From contig JAIQFI010000001.1 of NCBI GenBank assembly GCA_020073345.1, positions 186,001 to 250,000 on the forward strand: a DNA stretch of 64,000 bases, written 5' to 3'. Both the position numbers and the translations under genes were made by a program. Position 1 is the first letter of the stretch; each line of letters begins with the position of its first letter. This DNA is from Terriglobia bacterium. GTDB lineage: Bacteria; Acidobacteriota; Terriglobia; Bryobacterales; Bryobacteraceae. Below the pieces are notes generated by a model that worked only from the letters and a program-made list of their open reading frames with translations, was not told the origin of the DNA and made no database searches. Shown here piece after piece: positions 8,099 through 15,380 of this stretch.

Positions 8099-9664
8099 TT
8101 AGGAGGAGCTTCGAGCTAAGAGGATCCGCTTACCGTCGTCTTCCACCACCCGCCACTCCGGAGCCAGTTTCAGGATTTGGGCTAGAGACGACTCCACTGG
8201 CAGCAGCGCCAGGTTGAAACGGTATTTGTCCAGTATCTGCCGCCAGTCCCATGCGCCGTTGGTGAGGCGAAGGTAATCGTTACCAACCTCCGGCCCATAG
8301 AAATCGCTGCGGCCGTCGATGAACACCTTCTGCGCGGGGTTGACGTAGATCAGGAAGTCGGCCCACTGATCCGTGGTCAGGACGCGGGACTGCAAGATTA
8401 GGTCGCTGTGGGCGCGGACGATCTTCACGGGGAACACGAATTCCGGAAAATCCTGGGGCCACTTTATGGGAGGACCCATGAACACCAGCGCGGCCACAGC
8501 CGCGGCAGGCCAGGCGCTGGTTCGCCGGAATCCCTTGAGCGCATCGGCCGCCATCAGGTTCAGAATCCCCGGCAGCGAGCTCTTCCTGACGTGAGCCGTC
8601 CATCGGTTCCACCAGTCGCTCAACTGCGAGGCAATGATGGGGGCAGTCACCGTAATGAAGATGGGAGCGTGGCGTACGCCGCCCAGCGCCATGTGCGCCC
8701 AGAACACGATCCACAGTCCTTCGACCACCCTCCAGCGGCGGAACTGGGCCCCCGCCACAATCAGCCCGATCAGCAACAGAGCTTCAAACTGGAGCATGTT
8801 TTCCGAGCGGAAACTCGGAGATTGGAATTCCTGAATCACGTTCCGGATCCAATCCGAGCGCAGGTATTCGATCACGTGCACGTGCAGGTTCCAGCCGTAC
8901 GGGTTCACCAGCGACGCGGCCATGCAAGCCAGCGTCAGCTTGCTATAACGCACGGCGTCGCGAATGGTGCCTGCGAAGCCAAACCAGGCCTCGATCGCGC
9001 TTCCCACGGCCGCTAGTCCCAGCACCGCGATCAGCGCCAGGAATCCGCCATGCAGGTTGGTCCACACCATGGCGAGGGGCACCAGCCACCAGATCCTGGA
9101 GCCGGGCCGCTTGCGGTCCTCTTCAATGACCCATACCGAAATCGAAAGCAGCAGCAGGGTCAGCAGGTGCGGGCGAGCCAGGAAGTGCATGCTGGATCCG
9201 CCCACGCCCAGCAGTGCGACCATCAGTGCCACCAATAAGTGCACACCGCGGTGGACCATCCTGCGAACCAGCGTTACCGCGAACAGAGCGATCAGAACGG
9301 CCGCCATCAACACAATTCCCTTGAGTCCCGCAATCCGGTGCAAACCGCCGTCCAGCACGTCGGTCAGCCACTCCCACGCGTACCAGGGCGCATCGGGTTT
9401 CGAAAATGAGTACAAATCATGGGTCGGAACGGCGTGGTGATTCAGGATGTATTCGCCGGTCCGGATGTGCCAGCCGACATCGGCATCCGCCAGCAAGCCC
9501 TCCCAGCCGGCTGCGCCGGAGCTCATGAACAGCCAGACCAGAATCGCCAGGAAGAATAAATCGGACAAAGACGGAATCAGCACGCGCGCCCAGCGATGCG
9601 TGAGAACGGTTTCCATCCGCGGCACGGACGGACGAATCGCGGTGAGCGTTTGCGTAGGTATCAT
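8099..9664 (-). CDS. Multi-pass membrane protein, glycosyltransferase-39-like
   Basis: A 521-residue protein with about ten hydrophobic helices and a soluble C-terminal domain containing KVFIDGRSDFYGPEVGNDYL and a closing stretch LAPEWRVVEDDGKRILLA. This architecture is common in uncharacterised polyprenyl-phosphate-sugar-dependent glycosyltransferases of Acidobacteriota. The loop after the first helix has a DADVGWHIRTGEYIL segment, matching the acidic first loop expected in GT-C enzymes. The frame is open upstream to 10228, but the true start is the ATG at 9664, which overlaps the stop of the preceding gene as ATGA. Function and acceptor are unknown. Confidence 0.7.
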   Translation of the reverse strand: MIPTQTLTAIRPSVPRMETVLTHRWARVLIPSLSDLFFLAILVWLFMSSGAAGWEGLLADADVGWHIRTGEYILNHHAVPTHDLYSFSKPDAPWYAWEWLTDVLDGGLHRIAGLKGIVLMAAVLIALFAVTLVRRMVHRGVHLLVALMVALLGVGGSSMHFLARPHLLTLLLLSISVWVIEEDRKRPGSRIWWLVPLAMVWTNLHGGFLALIAVLGLAAVGSAIEAWFGFAGTIRDAVRYSKLTLACMAASLVNPYGWNLHVHVIEYLRSDWIRNVIQEFQSPSFRSENMLQFEALLLIGLIVAGAQFRRWRVVEGLWIVFWAHMALGGVRHAPIFITVTAPIIASQLSDWWNRWTAHVRKSSLPGILNLMAADALKGFRRTSAWPAAAVAALVFMGPPIKWPQDFPEFVFPVKIVRAHSDLILQSRVLTTDQWADFLIYVNPAQKVFIDGRSDFYGPEVGNDYLRLTNGAWDWRQILDKYRFNLALLPVESSLAQILKLAPEWRVVEDDGKRILLARSSS

Positions 9665-10833
9665 GCGATGCTCTCCTGCTTCTGTCGACTCATCCACGAC
9701 AGACTGGCAAGAAACGTGAGCAGCGCCAGCGGCGTAGCGGCCGCCCAGGGAGATCCGGCCAGACCCAGAAGAAACGGAATGGGCGTGAGCAGCGTCGCTG
9801 CCATGATGCGTGGCCACCTGGCACAGCTTTCGAACATCGCGAGCCACAGGCTTGCCAGCAATAGTCCCGCGTCGTACCCATAAACGTGCGGCGCCACCAG
9901 CAGGGATCCGGCGCTGGCTGCGGCGACGGCACGCCACAGAGGCGCTCGCCAGCAGGCCCCGGCGGTTAAGATCACGGCTGCTGCCGTCAACAGTCCGGTA
10001 ACCGTAATGTTGTCGATTCTGAGATTCAGTGCCAGGCCGCGCACGTTGATCATGAGCTCGGGCGAAGGACTCAAGTGGCGCAGGTCCGTCAGGCGCAGGA
10101 GCGCGACGTACTTCGCCAGCCCACTGGGACCGGCCAACGCCAGCGACACCAACACTTCGGCAACCACCGCGACAGAAGCTCCCGCGAGCATCCGCCAGCG
10201 CCTCTGCATCAGCAGCGCGAGCGGCCACAACAGAAACAAGTGGAACTTGACCAGGCCGGCGCCCAGTATCATCCCGCTTTGGAAATCGCTCCCGCGATTT
10301 GCCAACGCAAAAACACCCAGCACAATCAACAGGACCAGCACGCAGTCCTGGCCATGCGCGATCCCCAACGCGGTGGGAAGATACATCGAGCCGAAGATCA
10401 AAGCATCAGCTCCCCAGCGCCGGAACGCCCAGACCCAGGTTCCGGCGAGCACCCCGGCTTGCACGCCCACCCACGCCCAGAAAGCCGCTCCAAACGGCAG
10501 CCAGGCCAGCGGGGTCAGAAGGAGCGCATAAAACGGCGGACGCACGAAAGGCACCAGTTCCGGTAACTGAGGCGCGTATTCCTGCTCGCGCTGGAGCTGG
10601 ACCTCCGGCACATGCATGGCGGCGAAGACTCCATCGCGCGCGAGCGACGCGCCTGCATACAGGTTCAGGAAGTCATGCAGCCGGGCTCCCGGGACCAGAA
10701 TCGAACCCAGCATAGTCCAGAAGGCGCAAAACGTCATTACGGCCAGCACGGCGTAAAGCGGAACGGCGGGCTTACTTCCGTCCGGGCTCCGCACCGCCGG
10801 CGGCGCCGCCGGGATCGTTTGCGTCGGGTTCAC
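9661..10833 (-). CDS. DUF2029/GT87-like polyprenyl-sugar glycosyltransferase
   Basis: A 390-residue polytopic membrane protein. The pattern DFLNLYAGASLARDG in the first periplasmic loop, then PFVRPPFYALLLTPLAWLPF and ALGIAHGQDCVLVLLIVLGV with QSGMILGAGLVKFHLFLLWP, is characteristic of DUF2029 (GT87, mannosyltransferase-like) proteins. It begins at a GTG and lies seven bases downstream of the response-regulator stop region on the opposite side of transcription order, i.e. it is transcribed before the membrane protein at 8099 and after the regulator at 10841. The ATGA overlap suggests coupled synthesis with the next protein. Substrate is unknown. Confidence 0.75.
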   Translation of the reverse strand: MNPTQTIPAAPPAVRSPDGSKPAVPLYAVLAVMTFCAFWTMLGSILVPGARLHDFLNLYAGASLARDGVFAAMHVPEVQLQREQEYAPQLPELVPFVRPPFYALLLTPLAWLPFGAAFWAWVGVQAGVLAGTWVWAFRRWGADALIFGSMYLPTALGIAHGQDCVLVLLIVLGVFALANRGSDFQSGMILGAGLVKFHLFLLWPLALLMQRRWRMLAGASVAVVAEVLVSLALAGPSGLAKYVALLRLTDLRHLSPSPELMINVRGLALNLRIDNITVTGLLTAAAVILTAGACWRAPLWRAVAAASAGSLLVAPHVYGYDAGLLLASLWLAMFESCARWPRIMAATLLTPIPFLLGLAGSPWAAATPLALLTFLASLSWMSRQKQESIA

Positions 10834-10840
10834 TACCTAG

Positions 10841-11602
10841 TTATTCGCCTTGCTGGTGCGTGTACTTTAGCGGTTCCGGGCGATCTTCGGAACCAGGGCC
10901 CTTCTTGGTCACGTCAGGCGTTACGCCCAGCGGGACTGTGGTGGCGTCCAAACCCAGCAGTTTGCGGCCCTGAATGGCCAGCTCGAAGCGGTCCTTTACG
11001 CCGGTTTTCTCGAAAATATGCATCAGATGCACTTTCACCGTTCCGGGGGTGATCGAAAGAGCCTGGGCGATTTCCTTGTTCTTGTGACCTTCACAAATCT
11101 GTTGCACGATCTGCTTCTCACGGGGTGTGAGGCGCGGGGCAGACCGCCGGTCAGCGCCATCGGGAGACTGCTCCGGTGAGCCCTCGATCCATACGTCGCC
11201 GCGCGCCACCGCGCGGAGGCAGTCGATCAACGCCCCTATCGGCATGGTCTTTTTCACGATTCCGCGCGCGCCGCAGCGCAGGGCGCGGAAGCAGTCCACT
11301 TCCGCCAGATCGTTGACCCACAGCACAGCCTGACAGCGACCAGCCGCGTTCTTCACGTCGGCGATGAACTCGAACACCGCCTTCAGTCCGGCCGCATGAT
11401 CCAGCAGCACGATGTCGGGTTGTCTCTGTCGAACCGAAGCGAACGCGTCACCAAGTGCGGGCGCCGACCCGATGTAGTCAAAATCCTCTGAACCGGCCAA
11501 CACTTTGGCCAGCCCTTCGAGGACAATGGGCTGCGATTCACACGCGAATACAGAGACACGGCTCAAGTGGGTTTGCCTTTGGATGGTAGATCGTCGCGCC
11601 AT
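10841..11602 (-). CDS. LuxR/NarL-type response regulator
   Basis: A 253-residue regulator. The receiver domain (about residues 15-130) has a phosphorylatable Asp in DIVLLDHAAG and the conserved Lys in RGIVKKTMPIG; the usual acidic pair near the N terminus is replaced by CESQ, so phosphorylation may be altered. A linker is followed by a LuxR helix-turn-helix (about 160-220): LTPREKQIVQQICEGHKNKE then SITPGTVKVHLMHIFEKTGV. A charged tail of about 30 residues follows. No sensor kinase is adjacent. It is transcribed just before the two glycosyltransferase-like genes, seven bases apart, and may share their message. Confidence 0.85.
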   Translation of the reverse strand: MARRSTIQRQTHLSRVSVFACESQPIVLEGLAKVLAGSEDFDYIGSAPALGDAFASVRQRQPDIVLLDHAAGLKAVFEFIADVKNAAGRCQAVLWVNDLAEVDCFRALRCGARGIVKKTMPIGALIDCLRAVARGDVWIEGSPEQSPDGADRRSAPRLTPREKQIVQQICEGHKNKEIAQALSITPGTVKVHLMHIFEKTGVKDRFELAIQGRKLLGLDATTVPLGVTPDVTKKGPGSEDRPEPLKYTHQQGE

Positions 11603-11678
11603 CGGGGCGCGGATAGGTACTAAGTGTCGATTGAGCGTAAGCCGTTGGAAATGTGACGCACTGGCGCGTGCCCCATTT

Positions 11679-12920
11679 TCAGGGAACCGTCGCGTTCACC
11701 GGCGGGGAATTCTCTCGCAATTCGTCTGTGGAACCGGAGGCCAGCATCAGGCCGATGACAGCGACCCCGGATGCCGCCAGTCCCCAGGCCGTCAGCCAAC
11801 CGCGTTCGATCAAAAATCCGCCCAGAGGTGGTGCGACAATCATCGACACGGAATTGAGCGACTGCGTTAATCCCAGCACCACACCTTGCTCTTCGCGCGG
11901 AGTCGCCTGGGTGATGAGGCTGGTGAGCGTCGGCCGGACCAATCCGCCGATCGTGCTCACTACGGTCGCCAGCGCCAGCATCGGAATCGAATGGCAAAAT
12001 GCCAGGAGGGCGTACCCACACGCGTAACTCATGAAACCGGTCCTGTTCAGGGCGCGCTCGCCGAAGCGCTTGACCAGCCGCCCAAGCGCCGGTCCCTGGA
12101 GAAGAATTCCCACTAAACCGGCGAAGGCCCAGGTGTAGCCGACCTGTTCGGGACCAAACGGTTTGCCAGCCCAGGTGAGGCGGCGTTCCAGCACCAGCGG
12201 CATGCCCGCGATGAACATCGAAAAACTGAACGTGAAACTGAGAAACTGCCACAGCTTTGGCGCCAGAGCCGGTTGACGAAAATACTCCGCGTAGGCGCCC
12301 CACTGGACCAGGGAGAGTCGCTTGCCGCCGGGACCCGCGATGCCCTTCCCGGCTCCGGCCGGCGTGACCGCCGGCAGGAGGAGATAAGTGGTGATGATGC
12401 TGGTGGCAGACAGCGCGGCTGCCGCGAAGATCGGATAACGATAGTCGTATTTGGCAAGCAATCCGGAAATCGCCGGCCCGATCAGGAATCCCAACCCGAA
12501 CGCGATGCCGATGATGCCGAATGATTTCGCGCGGTCCTTTGGCTCAGTGACATCGGAGATGTAGGCTTGCGCCAGAGAAAGATTCCCCGCGGTACACCCG
12601 TCGATGGCGCGCGCCACAAACAATATCCAGAGCGACGGCGCAAACGCCGTGATCAGGAATCCAGTGCAGGTTCCCGCCTGGCTCACCAGCAGCAGCGGCT
12701 TGCGCCCGGTGTGATCCGAGAGCCGCCCCAGCAGAGGACCGGAAAACAACTGGCAGGCCGCGTAGATCCCGATAAGCCAGCCGACCTCGGTCGGGCTGGC
12801 GCCCATTTTTTCGGCATAAAACGGCAGTAGCGGGATCATGATCGTCAGACCGAGGACGTCCACGGCGACGATCAGGAAAATGGCGAGCAGCGGCGAGCGA
12901 ACCAAATTCCATGATCCCAC
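11679..12920 (-). CDS. MFS exporter, TetA/drug-proton antiporter-like
   Basis: A 413-residue major facilitator with twelve predicted helices. The first loop reads GWLIGIYAACQLFSGPLLGRLSDHTGRKP, matching the MFS motif A (GxLSDRxGRK); motif C-like LGFLIGPAISGLL lies in helix 5. The start is the GTG at 12920 (protein begins VGSWNLVRSP); no good ribosome binding site is seen. It is divergent from the aminotransferase gene with only 36 bases between starts. The closest general type is TetA-like efflux, but the substrate cannot be told from sequence. Confidence 0.85.
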   Translation of the reverse strand: MGSWNLVRSPLLAIFLIVAVDVLGLTIMIPLLPFYAEKMGASPTEVGWLIGIYAACQLFSGPLLGRLSDHTGRKPLLLVSQAGTCTGFLITAFAPSLWILFVARAIDGCTAGNLSLAQAYISDVTEPKDRAKSFGIIGIAFGLGFLIGPAISGLLAKYDYRYPIFAAAALSATSIITTYLLLPAVTPAGAGKGIAGPGGKRLSLVQWGAYAEYFRQPALAPKLWQFLSFTFSFSMFIAGMPLVLERRLTWAGKPFGPEQVGYTWAFAGLVGILLQGPALGRLVKRFGERALNRTGFMSYACGYALLAFCHSIPMLALATVVSTIGGLVRPTLTSLITQATPREEQGVVLGLTQSLNSVSMIVAPPLGGFLIERGWLTAWGLAASGVAVIGLMLASGSTDELRENSPPVNATVP

Positions 12921-12943
12921 GGCGGGCGCAAGGGCCGCTGCCG

Positions 12944-12949
12944 TAGAAT
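12944..12949 (+). promoter_or_regulatory. Candidate -10 element (TAGAAT) placing the transcript start at the aminotransferase ATG
   Basis: TAGAAT ends eight bases before the ATG at 12957, so the usual 6-7 base spacing puts the transcript start at or next to this codon, suggesting leaderless translation. No ribosome binding site precedes the ATG and no clear -35 is visible. Confidence 0.35.
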
Positions 12950-12956
12950 GGATTTA

Positions 12957-14138
12957 ATGCACCCAAATGAGGAGTTCTACCGCATCCAGAAGCTGCCGCC
13001 CTACGTGTTCGCCGTCATCAATGAGATGAAGGCCAAGGCACGTGCGGCACAGCTTGATGTGGTGGACCTGGGGATGGGAAATCCCGACGGCGCCACGCCC
13101 CGACCGATTGTCGCCAAGCTGGTGGAAGCCGCGCGCAACCAGCGTAACCATCGCTACTCGATGTCCAAGGGCATCCCGCACCTGCGCCAGGAGATCGTCA
13201 AGCGCTACCAGAAAAATTACGGAGTCATGCTCGATCCGGAGAAGGAAGCCATCGTTACCATCGGGGCGAAAGATGCGCTGGCGCACCTGCTGTTCGCCGT
13301 GATCGGACCGGGCGACGCGGTGGTGTCGCCCAACCCGTGCTATCCCATCCATCAGTACGGCGTCATCATGGCCGAAGGCCACGCCTGCGTGCTGCCGATG
13401 CCGACGCCGGCGGATTTTCTCCAATCGCTCACCGACCTATACAAGAAATCATCCAAAGCGCCGAAGATGATTTTGATCTCGTTCCCGCACAATCCCACCA
13501 CGCAGTGCGTGGATCTCGATTTCTTCAAGGAGATTATCCGGCTCGCGGCGCATCACGGAACGATGGTGGTGCACGATTTCGCGTACGCCGATCTCGGCTT
13601 CGACGGCTACAGACCGCCCAGCATGATGCAAGTCGAGGGAGCCAAGGAAGTCGGCGTCGAGATTTTCTCGATGTCCAAGAGCTACAACATGGCCGGCTGG
13701 CGCGTCGGATTCTGCCTGGGGAATTCCAGGATGATCGGCGCGCTGGCGCGCATCAAGAGCTATCTGGACTACGGCGTGTTTCAGCCTATCCAGATCGCAT
13801 CGATTATCGCGCTGCGAGAGTGCGAAGAGGACACCAAAAAGATCTGCGCGATGTATCAGAAACGCAGAGACGTCTTGATTAAGGGGCTGAACGATGCGGG
13901 CTGGCCGGTGGAGCCTCCCAAGGGAACTATGTTCGTGTGGGCCCCGCTGCCGGAAAAGCACAAGCACCTGACGTCGCTCGAGTTCTCGAAGTTGATGCTG
14001 GAGAAGGCGCTGGTGGCAGTCTCGCCCGGTATCGGCTTCGGGCCGCTGGGCGAAGGTCACGTGCGGTTTGCGCTGATCGAGAATCCGCAACGCACCCGCC
14101 AGGCGACAGCGGGAATTAAGAAGATGCTAGCGGGCTAG
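12957..14138 (+). CDS. alaC: PLP-dependent alanine/LL-DAP-type aminotransferase (AlaC-like)
   Basis: About 393 residues of a fold-type I aminotransferase. FYRIQKLPPYVFAVINEMK, VDLGMGNPDGATP, VTIGAKDALAHLL, SFPHNPTTQCV and the PLP-lysine segment FSMSKSYNMAGWRVGFCLGN closely follow E. coli AlaC, the glutamate-pyruvate aminotransferase; the same clan includes LL-diaminopimelate aminotransferases. It likely makes alanine from pyruvate, though a role in lysine synthesis cannot be excluded. The ATG at 12957 is preferred to the one at 12948 because of the -10 element just upstream. It is followed at 12 bases by an opposing gene. The catalytic lysine and the arginine near the C terminus (GHVRFALIENPQR) are present. 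Confidence 0.88.
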   Translation: MHPNEEFYRIQKLPPYVFAVINEMKAKARAAQLDVVDLGMGNPDGATPRPIVAKLVEAARNQRNHRYSMSKGIPHLRQEIVKRYQKNYGVMLDPEKEAIVTIGAKDALAHLLFAVIGPGDAVVSPNPCYPIHQYGVIMAEGHACVLPMPTPADFLQSLTDLYKKSSKAPKMILISFPHNPTTQCVDLDFFKEIIRLAAHHGTMVVHDFAYADLGFDGYRPPSMMQVEGAKEVGVEIFSMSKSYNMAGWRVGFCLGNSRMIGALARIKSYLDYGVFQPIQIASIIALRECEEDTKKICAMYQKRRDVLIKGLNDAGWPVEPPKGTMFVWAPLPEKHKHLTSLEFSKLMLEKALVAVSPGIGFGPLGEGHVRFALIENPQRTRQATAGIKKMLAG

Positions 14139-14149
14139 GCGGTAGTTGC

Positions 14150-14557
14150 CTACTTTGAATTCGGTTTCCGTCCAGGGCCAAGTTGGACAAAATCCTTGGA
14201 CGTTTCTACAAGCGCTGTTCTCGAGCAGATGTCTGTGAAATATTCCGCCGGCTCGCCTTGCCTGCGAGCATAGACGAGCAGGTACCTACCAACCTCAAGG
14301 AAGGTTGGCCAAAAACCAATGCACGCAGTAGTTTCCTTGAATGCAGGCATCTCGAAGGTCTGGGGAACATCGCCCTTCCAGACTCGATCAACAGTGAAGA
14401 CGACTACTCTGCCGAATTCACTATCCCGAAATGCGGTTATCCGGCCGCGAAAAACGATATCGGCGTGCTTTCGAGCGTCGCGAACGTTCGGAGAAACACA
14501 GTCACAGCCGCAAGTTAAACTCGCCCCTAGTGTTAGGAATACGATGAGACGAAGCAC
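14150..14557 (-). CDS. Secreted small cysteine-containing protein, NTR/TIMP-like fold
   Basis: A 135-residue protein with a signal peptide (LRLIVFLTLGASLTCGC) followed directly by CDCVSPNVRDARKHADIVF, then FRGRITAFRD, VVVFTVDRVWKG, TACIGFWPTFLEVGRYLLVY and ICSRTALVE. The N-terminal CxC after the leader and the beta-strand pattern resemble the netrin/TIMP-type OB fold seen in secreted bacterial proteins; this is judged by eye. A lipoprotein is possible, as TCGC could be a lipobox variant. Its base composition is lower in G+C than neighbours and it sits next to a transposase remnant, so recent acquisition is possible. Function unknown. Confidence 0.6.
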   Translation of the reverse strand: MLRLIVFLTLGASLTCGCDCVSPNVRDARKHADIVFRGRITAFRDSEFGRVVVFTVDRVWKGDVPQTFEMPAFKETTACIGFWPTFLEVGRYLLVYARRQGEPAEYFTDICSRTALVETSKDFVQLGPGRKPNSK

Positions 14558-14569
14558 GGAATTATCGTA

Positions 14570-14758
14570 TCAACTTACGCCGCTCTTACTACCCACCTTC
14601 ATCCGCTTCCGCGATGCTACAAAGTCGGACACCTCCCACAGCCGATCCGTAACTCCACGGGCCATGCCGGGTCTCATGCGAAGCGAGCGATGGATCTTCA
14701 CGAAGTTGTACGAGAAGTACGTTATCGTCTTCGATTCCAGCCGCGGCTTTCCGCTTGA
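14570..14758 (-). pseudogene. C-terminal remnant of an IS1-type DDE transposase
   Basis: Reading the minus strand from about 14758, one frame gives ...YFSYNFVKIHRSLRMRPGM and then ARGVTDRLWEVSDFVASRKR before a TGA at 14570-14572. The pattern NFxxIHxSLRxxPxMxxGVTDxLWxxxD is the well-known C-terminal end of transposases annotated as IS1-like in Acidobacteria and Planctomycetes. The N-terminal and catalytic parts are missing; the frame runs directly into the end of the peroxiredoxin gene. No inverted repeats are seen. This is a relic, not an active element. Confidence 0.65.
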
Positions 14759-14765
14759 GCGGACA

Positions 14766-15362
14766 TCAATCCTGCTCGCTAAATACCTTCACCAAGCTCT
14801 TTCCGTACGGATAAAAGCGGTCCTTCTCGCCTCGCGCCCACGCCGCCTTCATCTCCGGACTCGTAATGTCCCAATCCGGGCGGCATTTCTTCAGCACCGC
14901 CCGCAGGTCTTGCCGAAGCTCCTCGACCGTCGGGCGGCCGAAGAACCAATAGCCGTTGTAAATCTTGTACACGACCAGCCCAGGCTCCAGCACAATAGTG
15001 TGCGGGATCATCGGATTGTGCCCCGGATCGGTGTACTCGGCGATGTCGAGATCCTTCTGGATGGTACGGCCCGCATCCGATAAGAAAGGCCAGTGCGCGT
15101 CCACGGCGGTCCGATTCTCATTGGTCTCCAGCAAATTGTCGGTGCTGATGGTGACCAGGCGGCAATACCCGACCTCCATTTCGCGATGAAGTTGGACCAG
15201 CCCCTCGGCTTGCCGCCGATCCTTCGGGCAATAGCTTCCCCGGCTCAACACCAGGATCATCGGATCGGGCCCCTGCAGATCCGAGAGCTTGCGACGTTTA
15301 CCAGTGTGATCGGTTAACTCATAGTCGGGGAAGCCAGCGCCGGGTACGATGTCTGCTCGCAT
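14766..15362 (-). CDS. AhpC/TSA-family peroxiredoxin-like protein
   Basis: A 198-residue thioredoxin-fold protein: PDYELTDHTGKRRKLSDLQG near the N terminus, the redox segment ILVLSRGSYCPKDRRQAEG with a single candidate peroxidatic Cys at about residue 50, then CRLVTISTDN and VYKIYNGYWFFGRPTVEELR. The Cys sits in SYCPKDRRQ rather than the usual TxxC peroxiredoxin context, and a second Cys at about residue 70 (GYCRL) could resolve it. No signal peptide is seen, so it should be cytoplasmic. It lies between the transposase remnant and the M14 peptidase, with an 18-base gap to the latter. Confidence 0.75.
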   Translation of the reverse strand: MRADIVPGAGFPDYELTDHTGKRRKLSDLQGPDPMILVLSRGSYCPKDRRQAEGLVQLHREMEVGYCRLVTISTDNLLETNENRTAVDAHWPFLSDAGRTIQKDLDIAEYTDPGHNPMIPHTIVLEPGLVVYKIYNGYWFFGRPTVEELRQDLRAVLKKCRPDWDITSPEMKAAWARGEKDRFYPYGKSLVKVFSEQD

Positions 15363-15380
15363 GCCCCATTCTAGGCGCGC

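Noticed and set aside
9665-10228. Upstream extension of the membrane protein frame at 8099
   Set aside because: The extension overlaps the GT87-like gene in another frame; the ATGA junction at 9661-9664 marks the true start.
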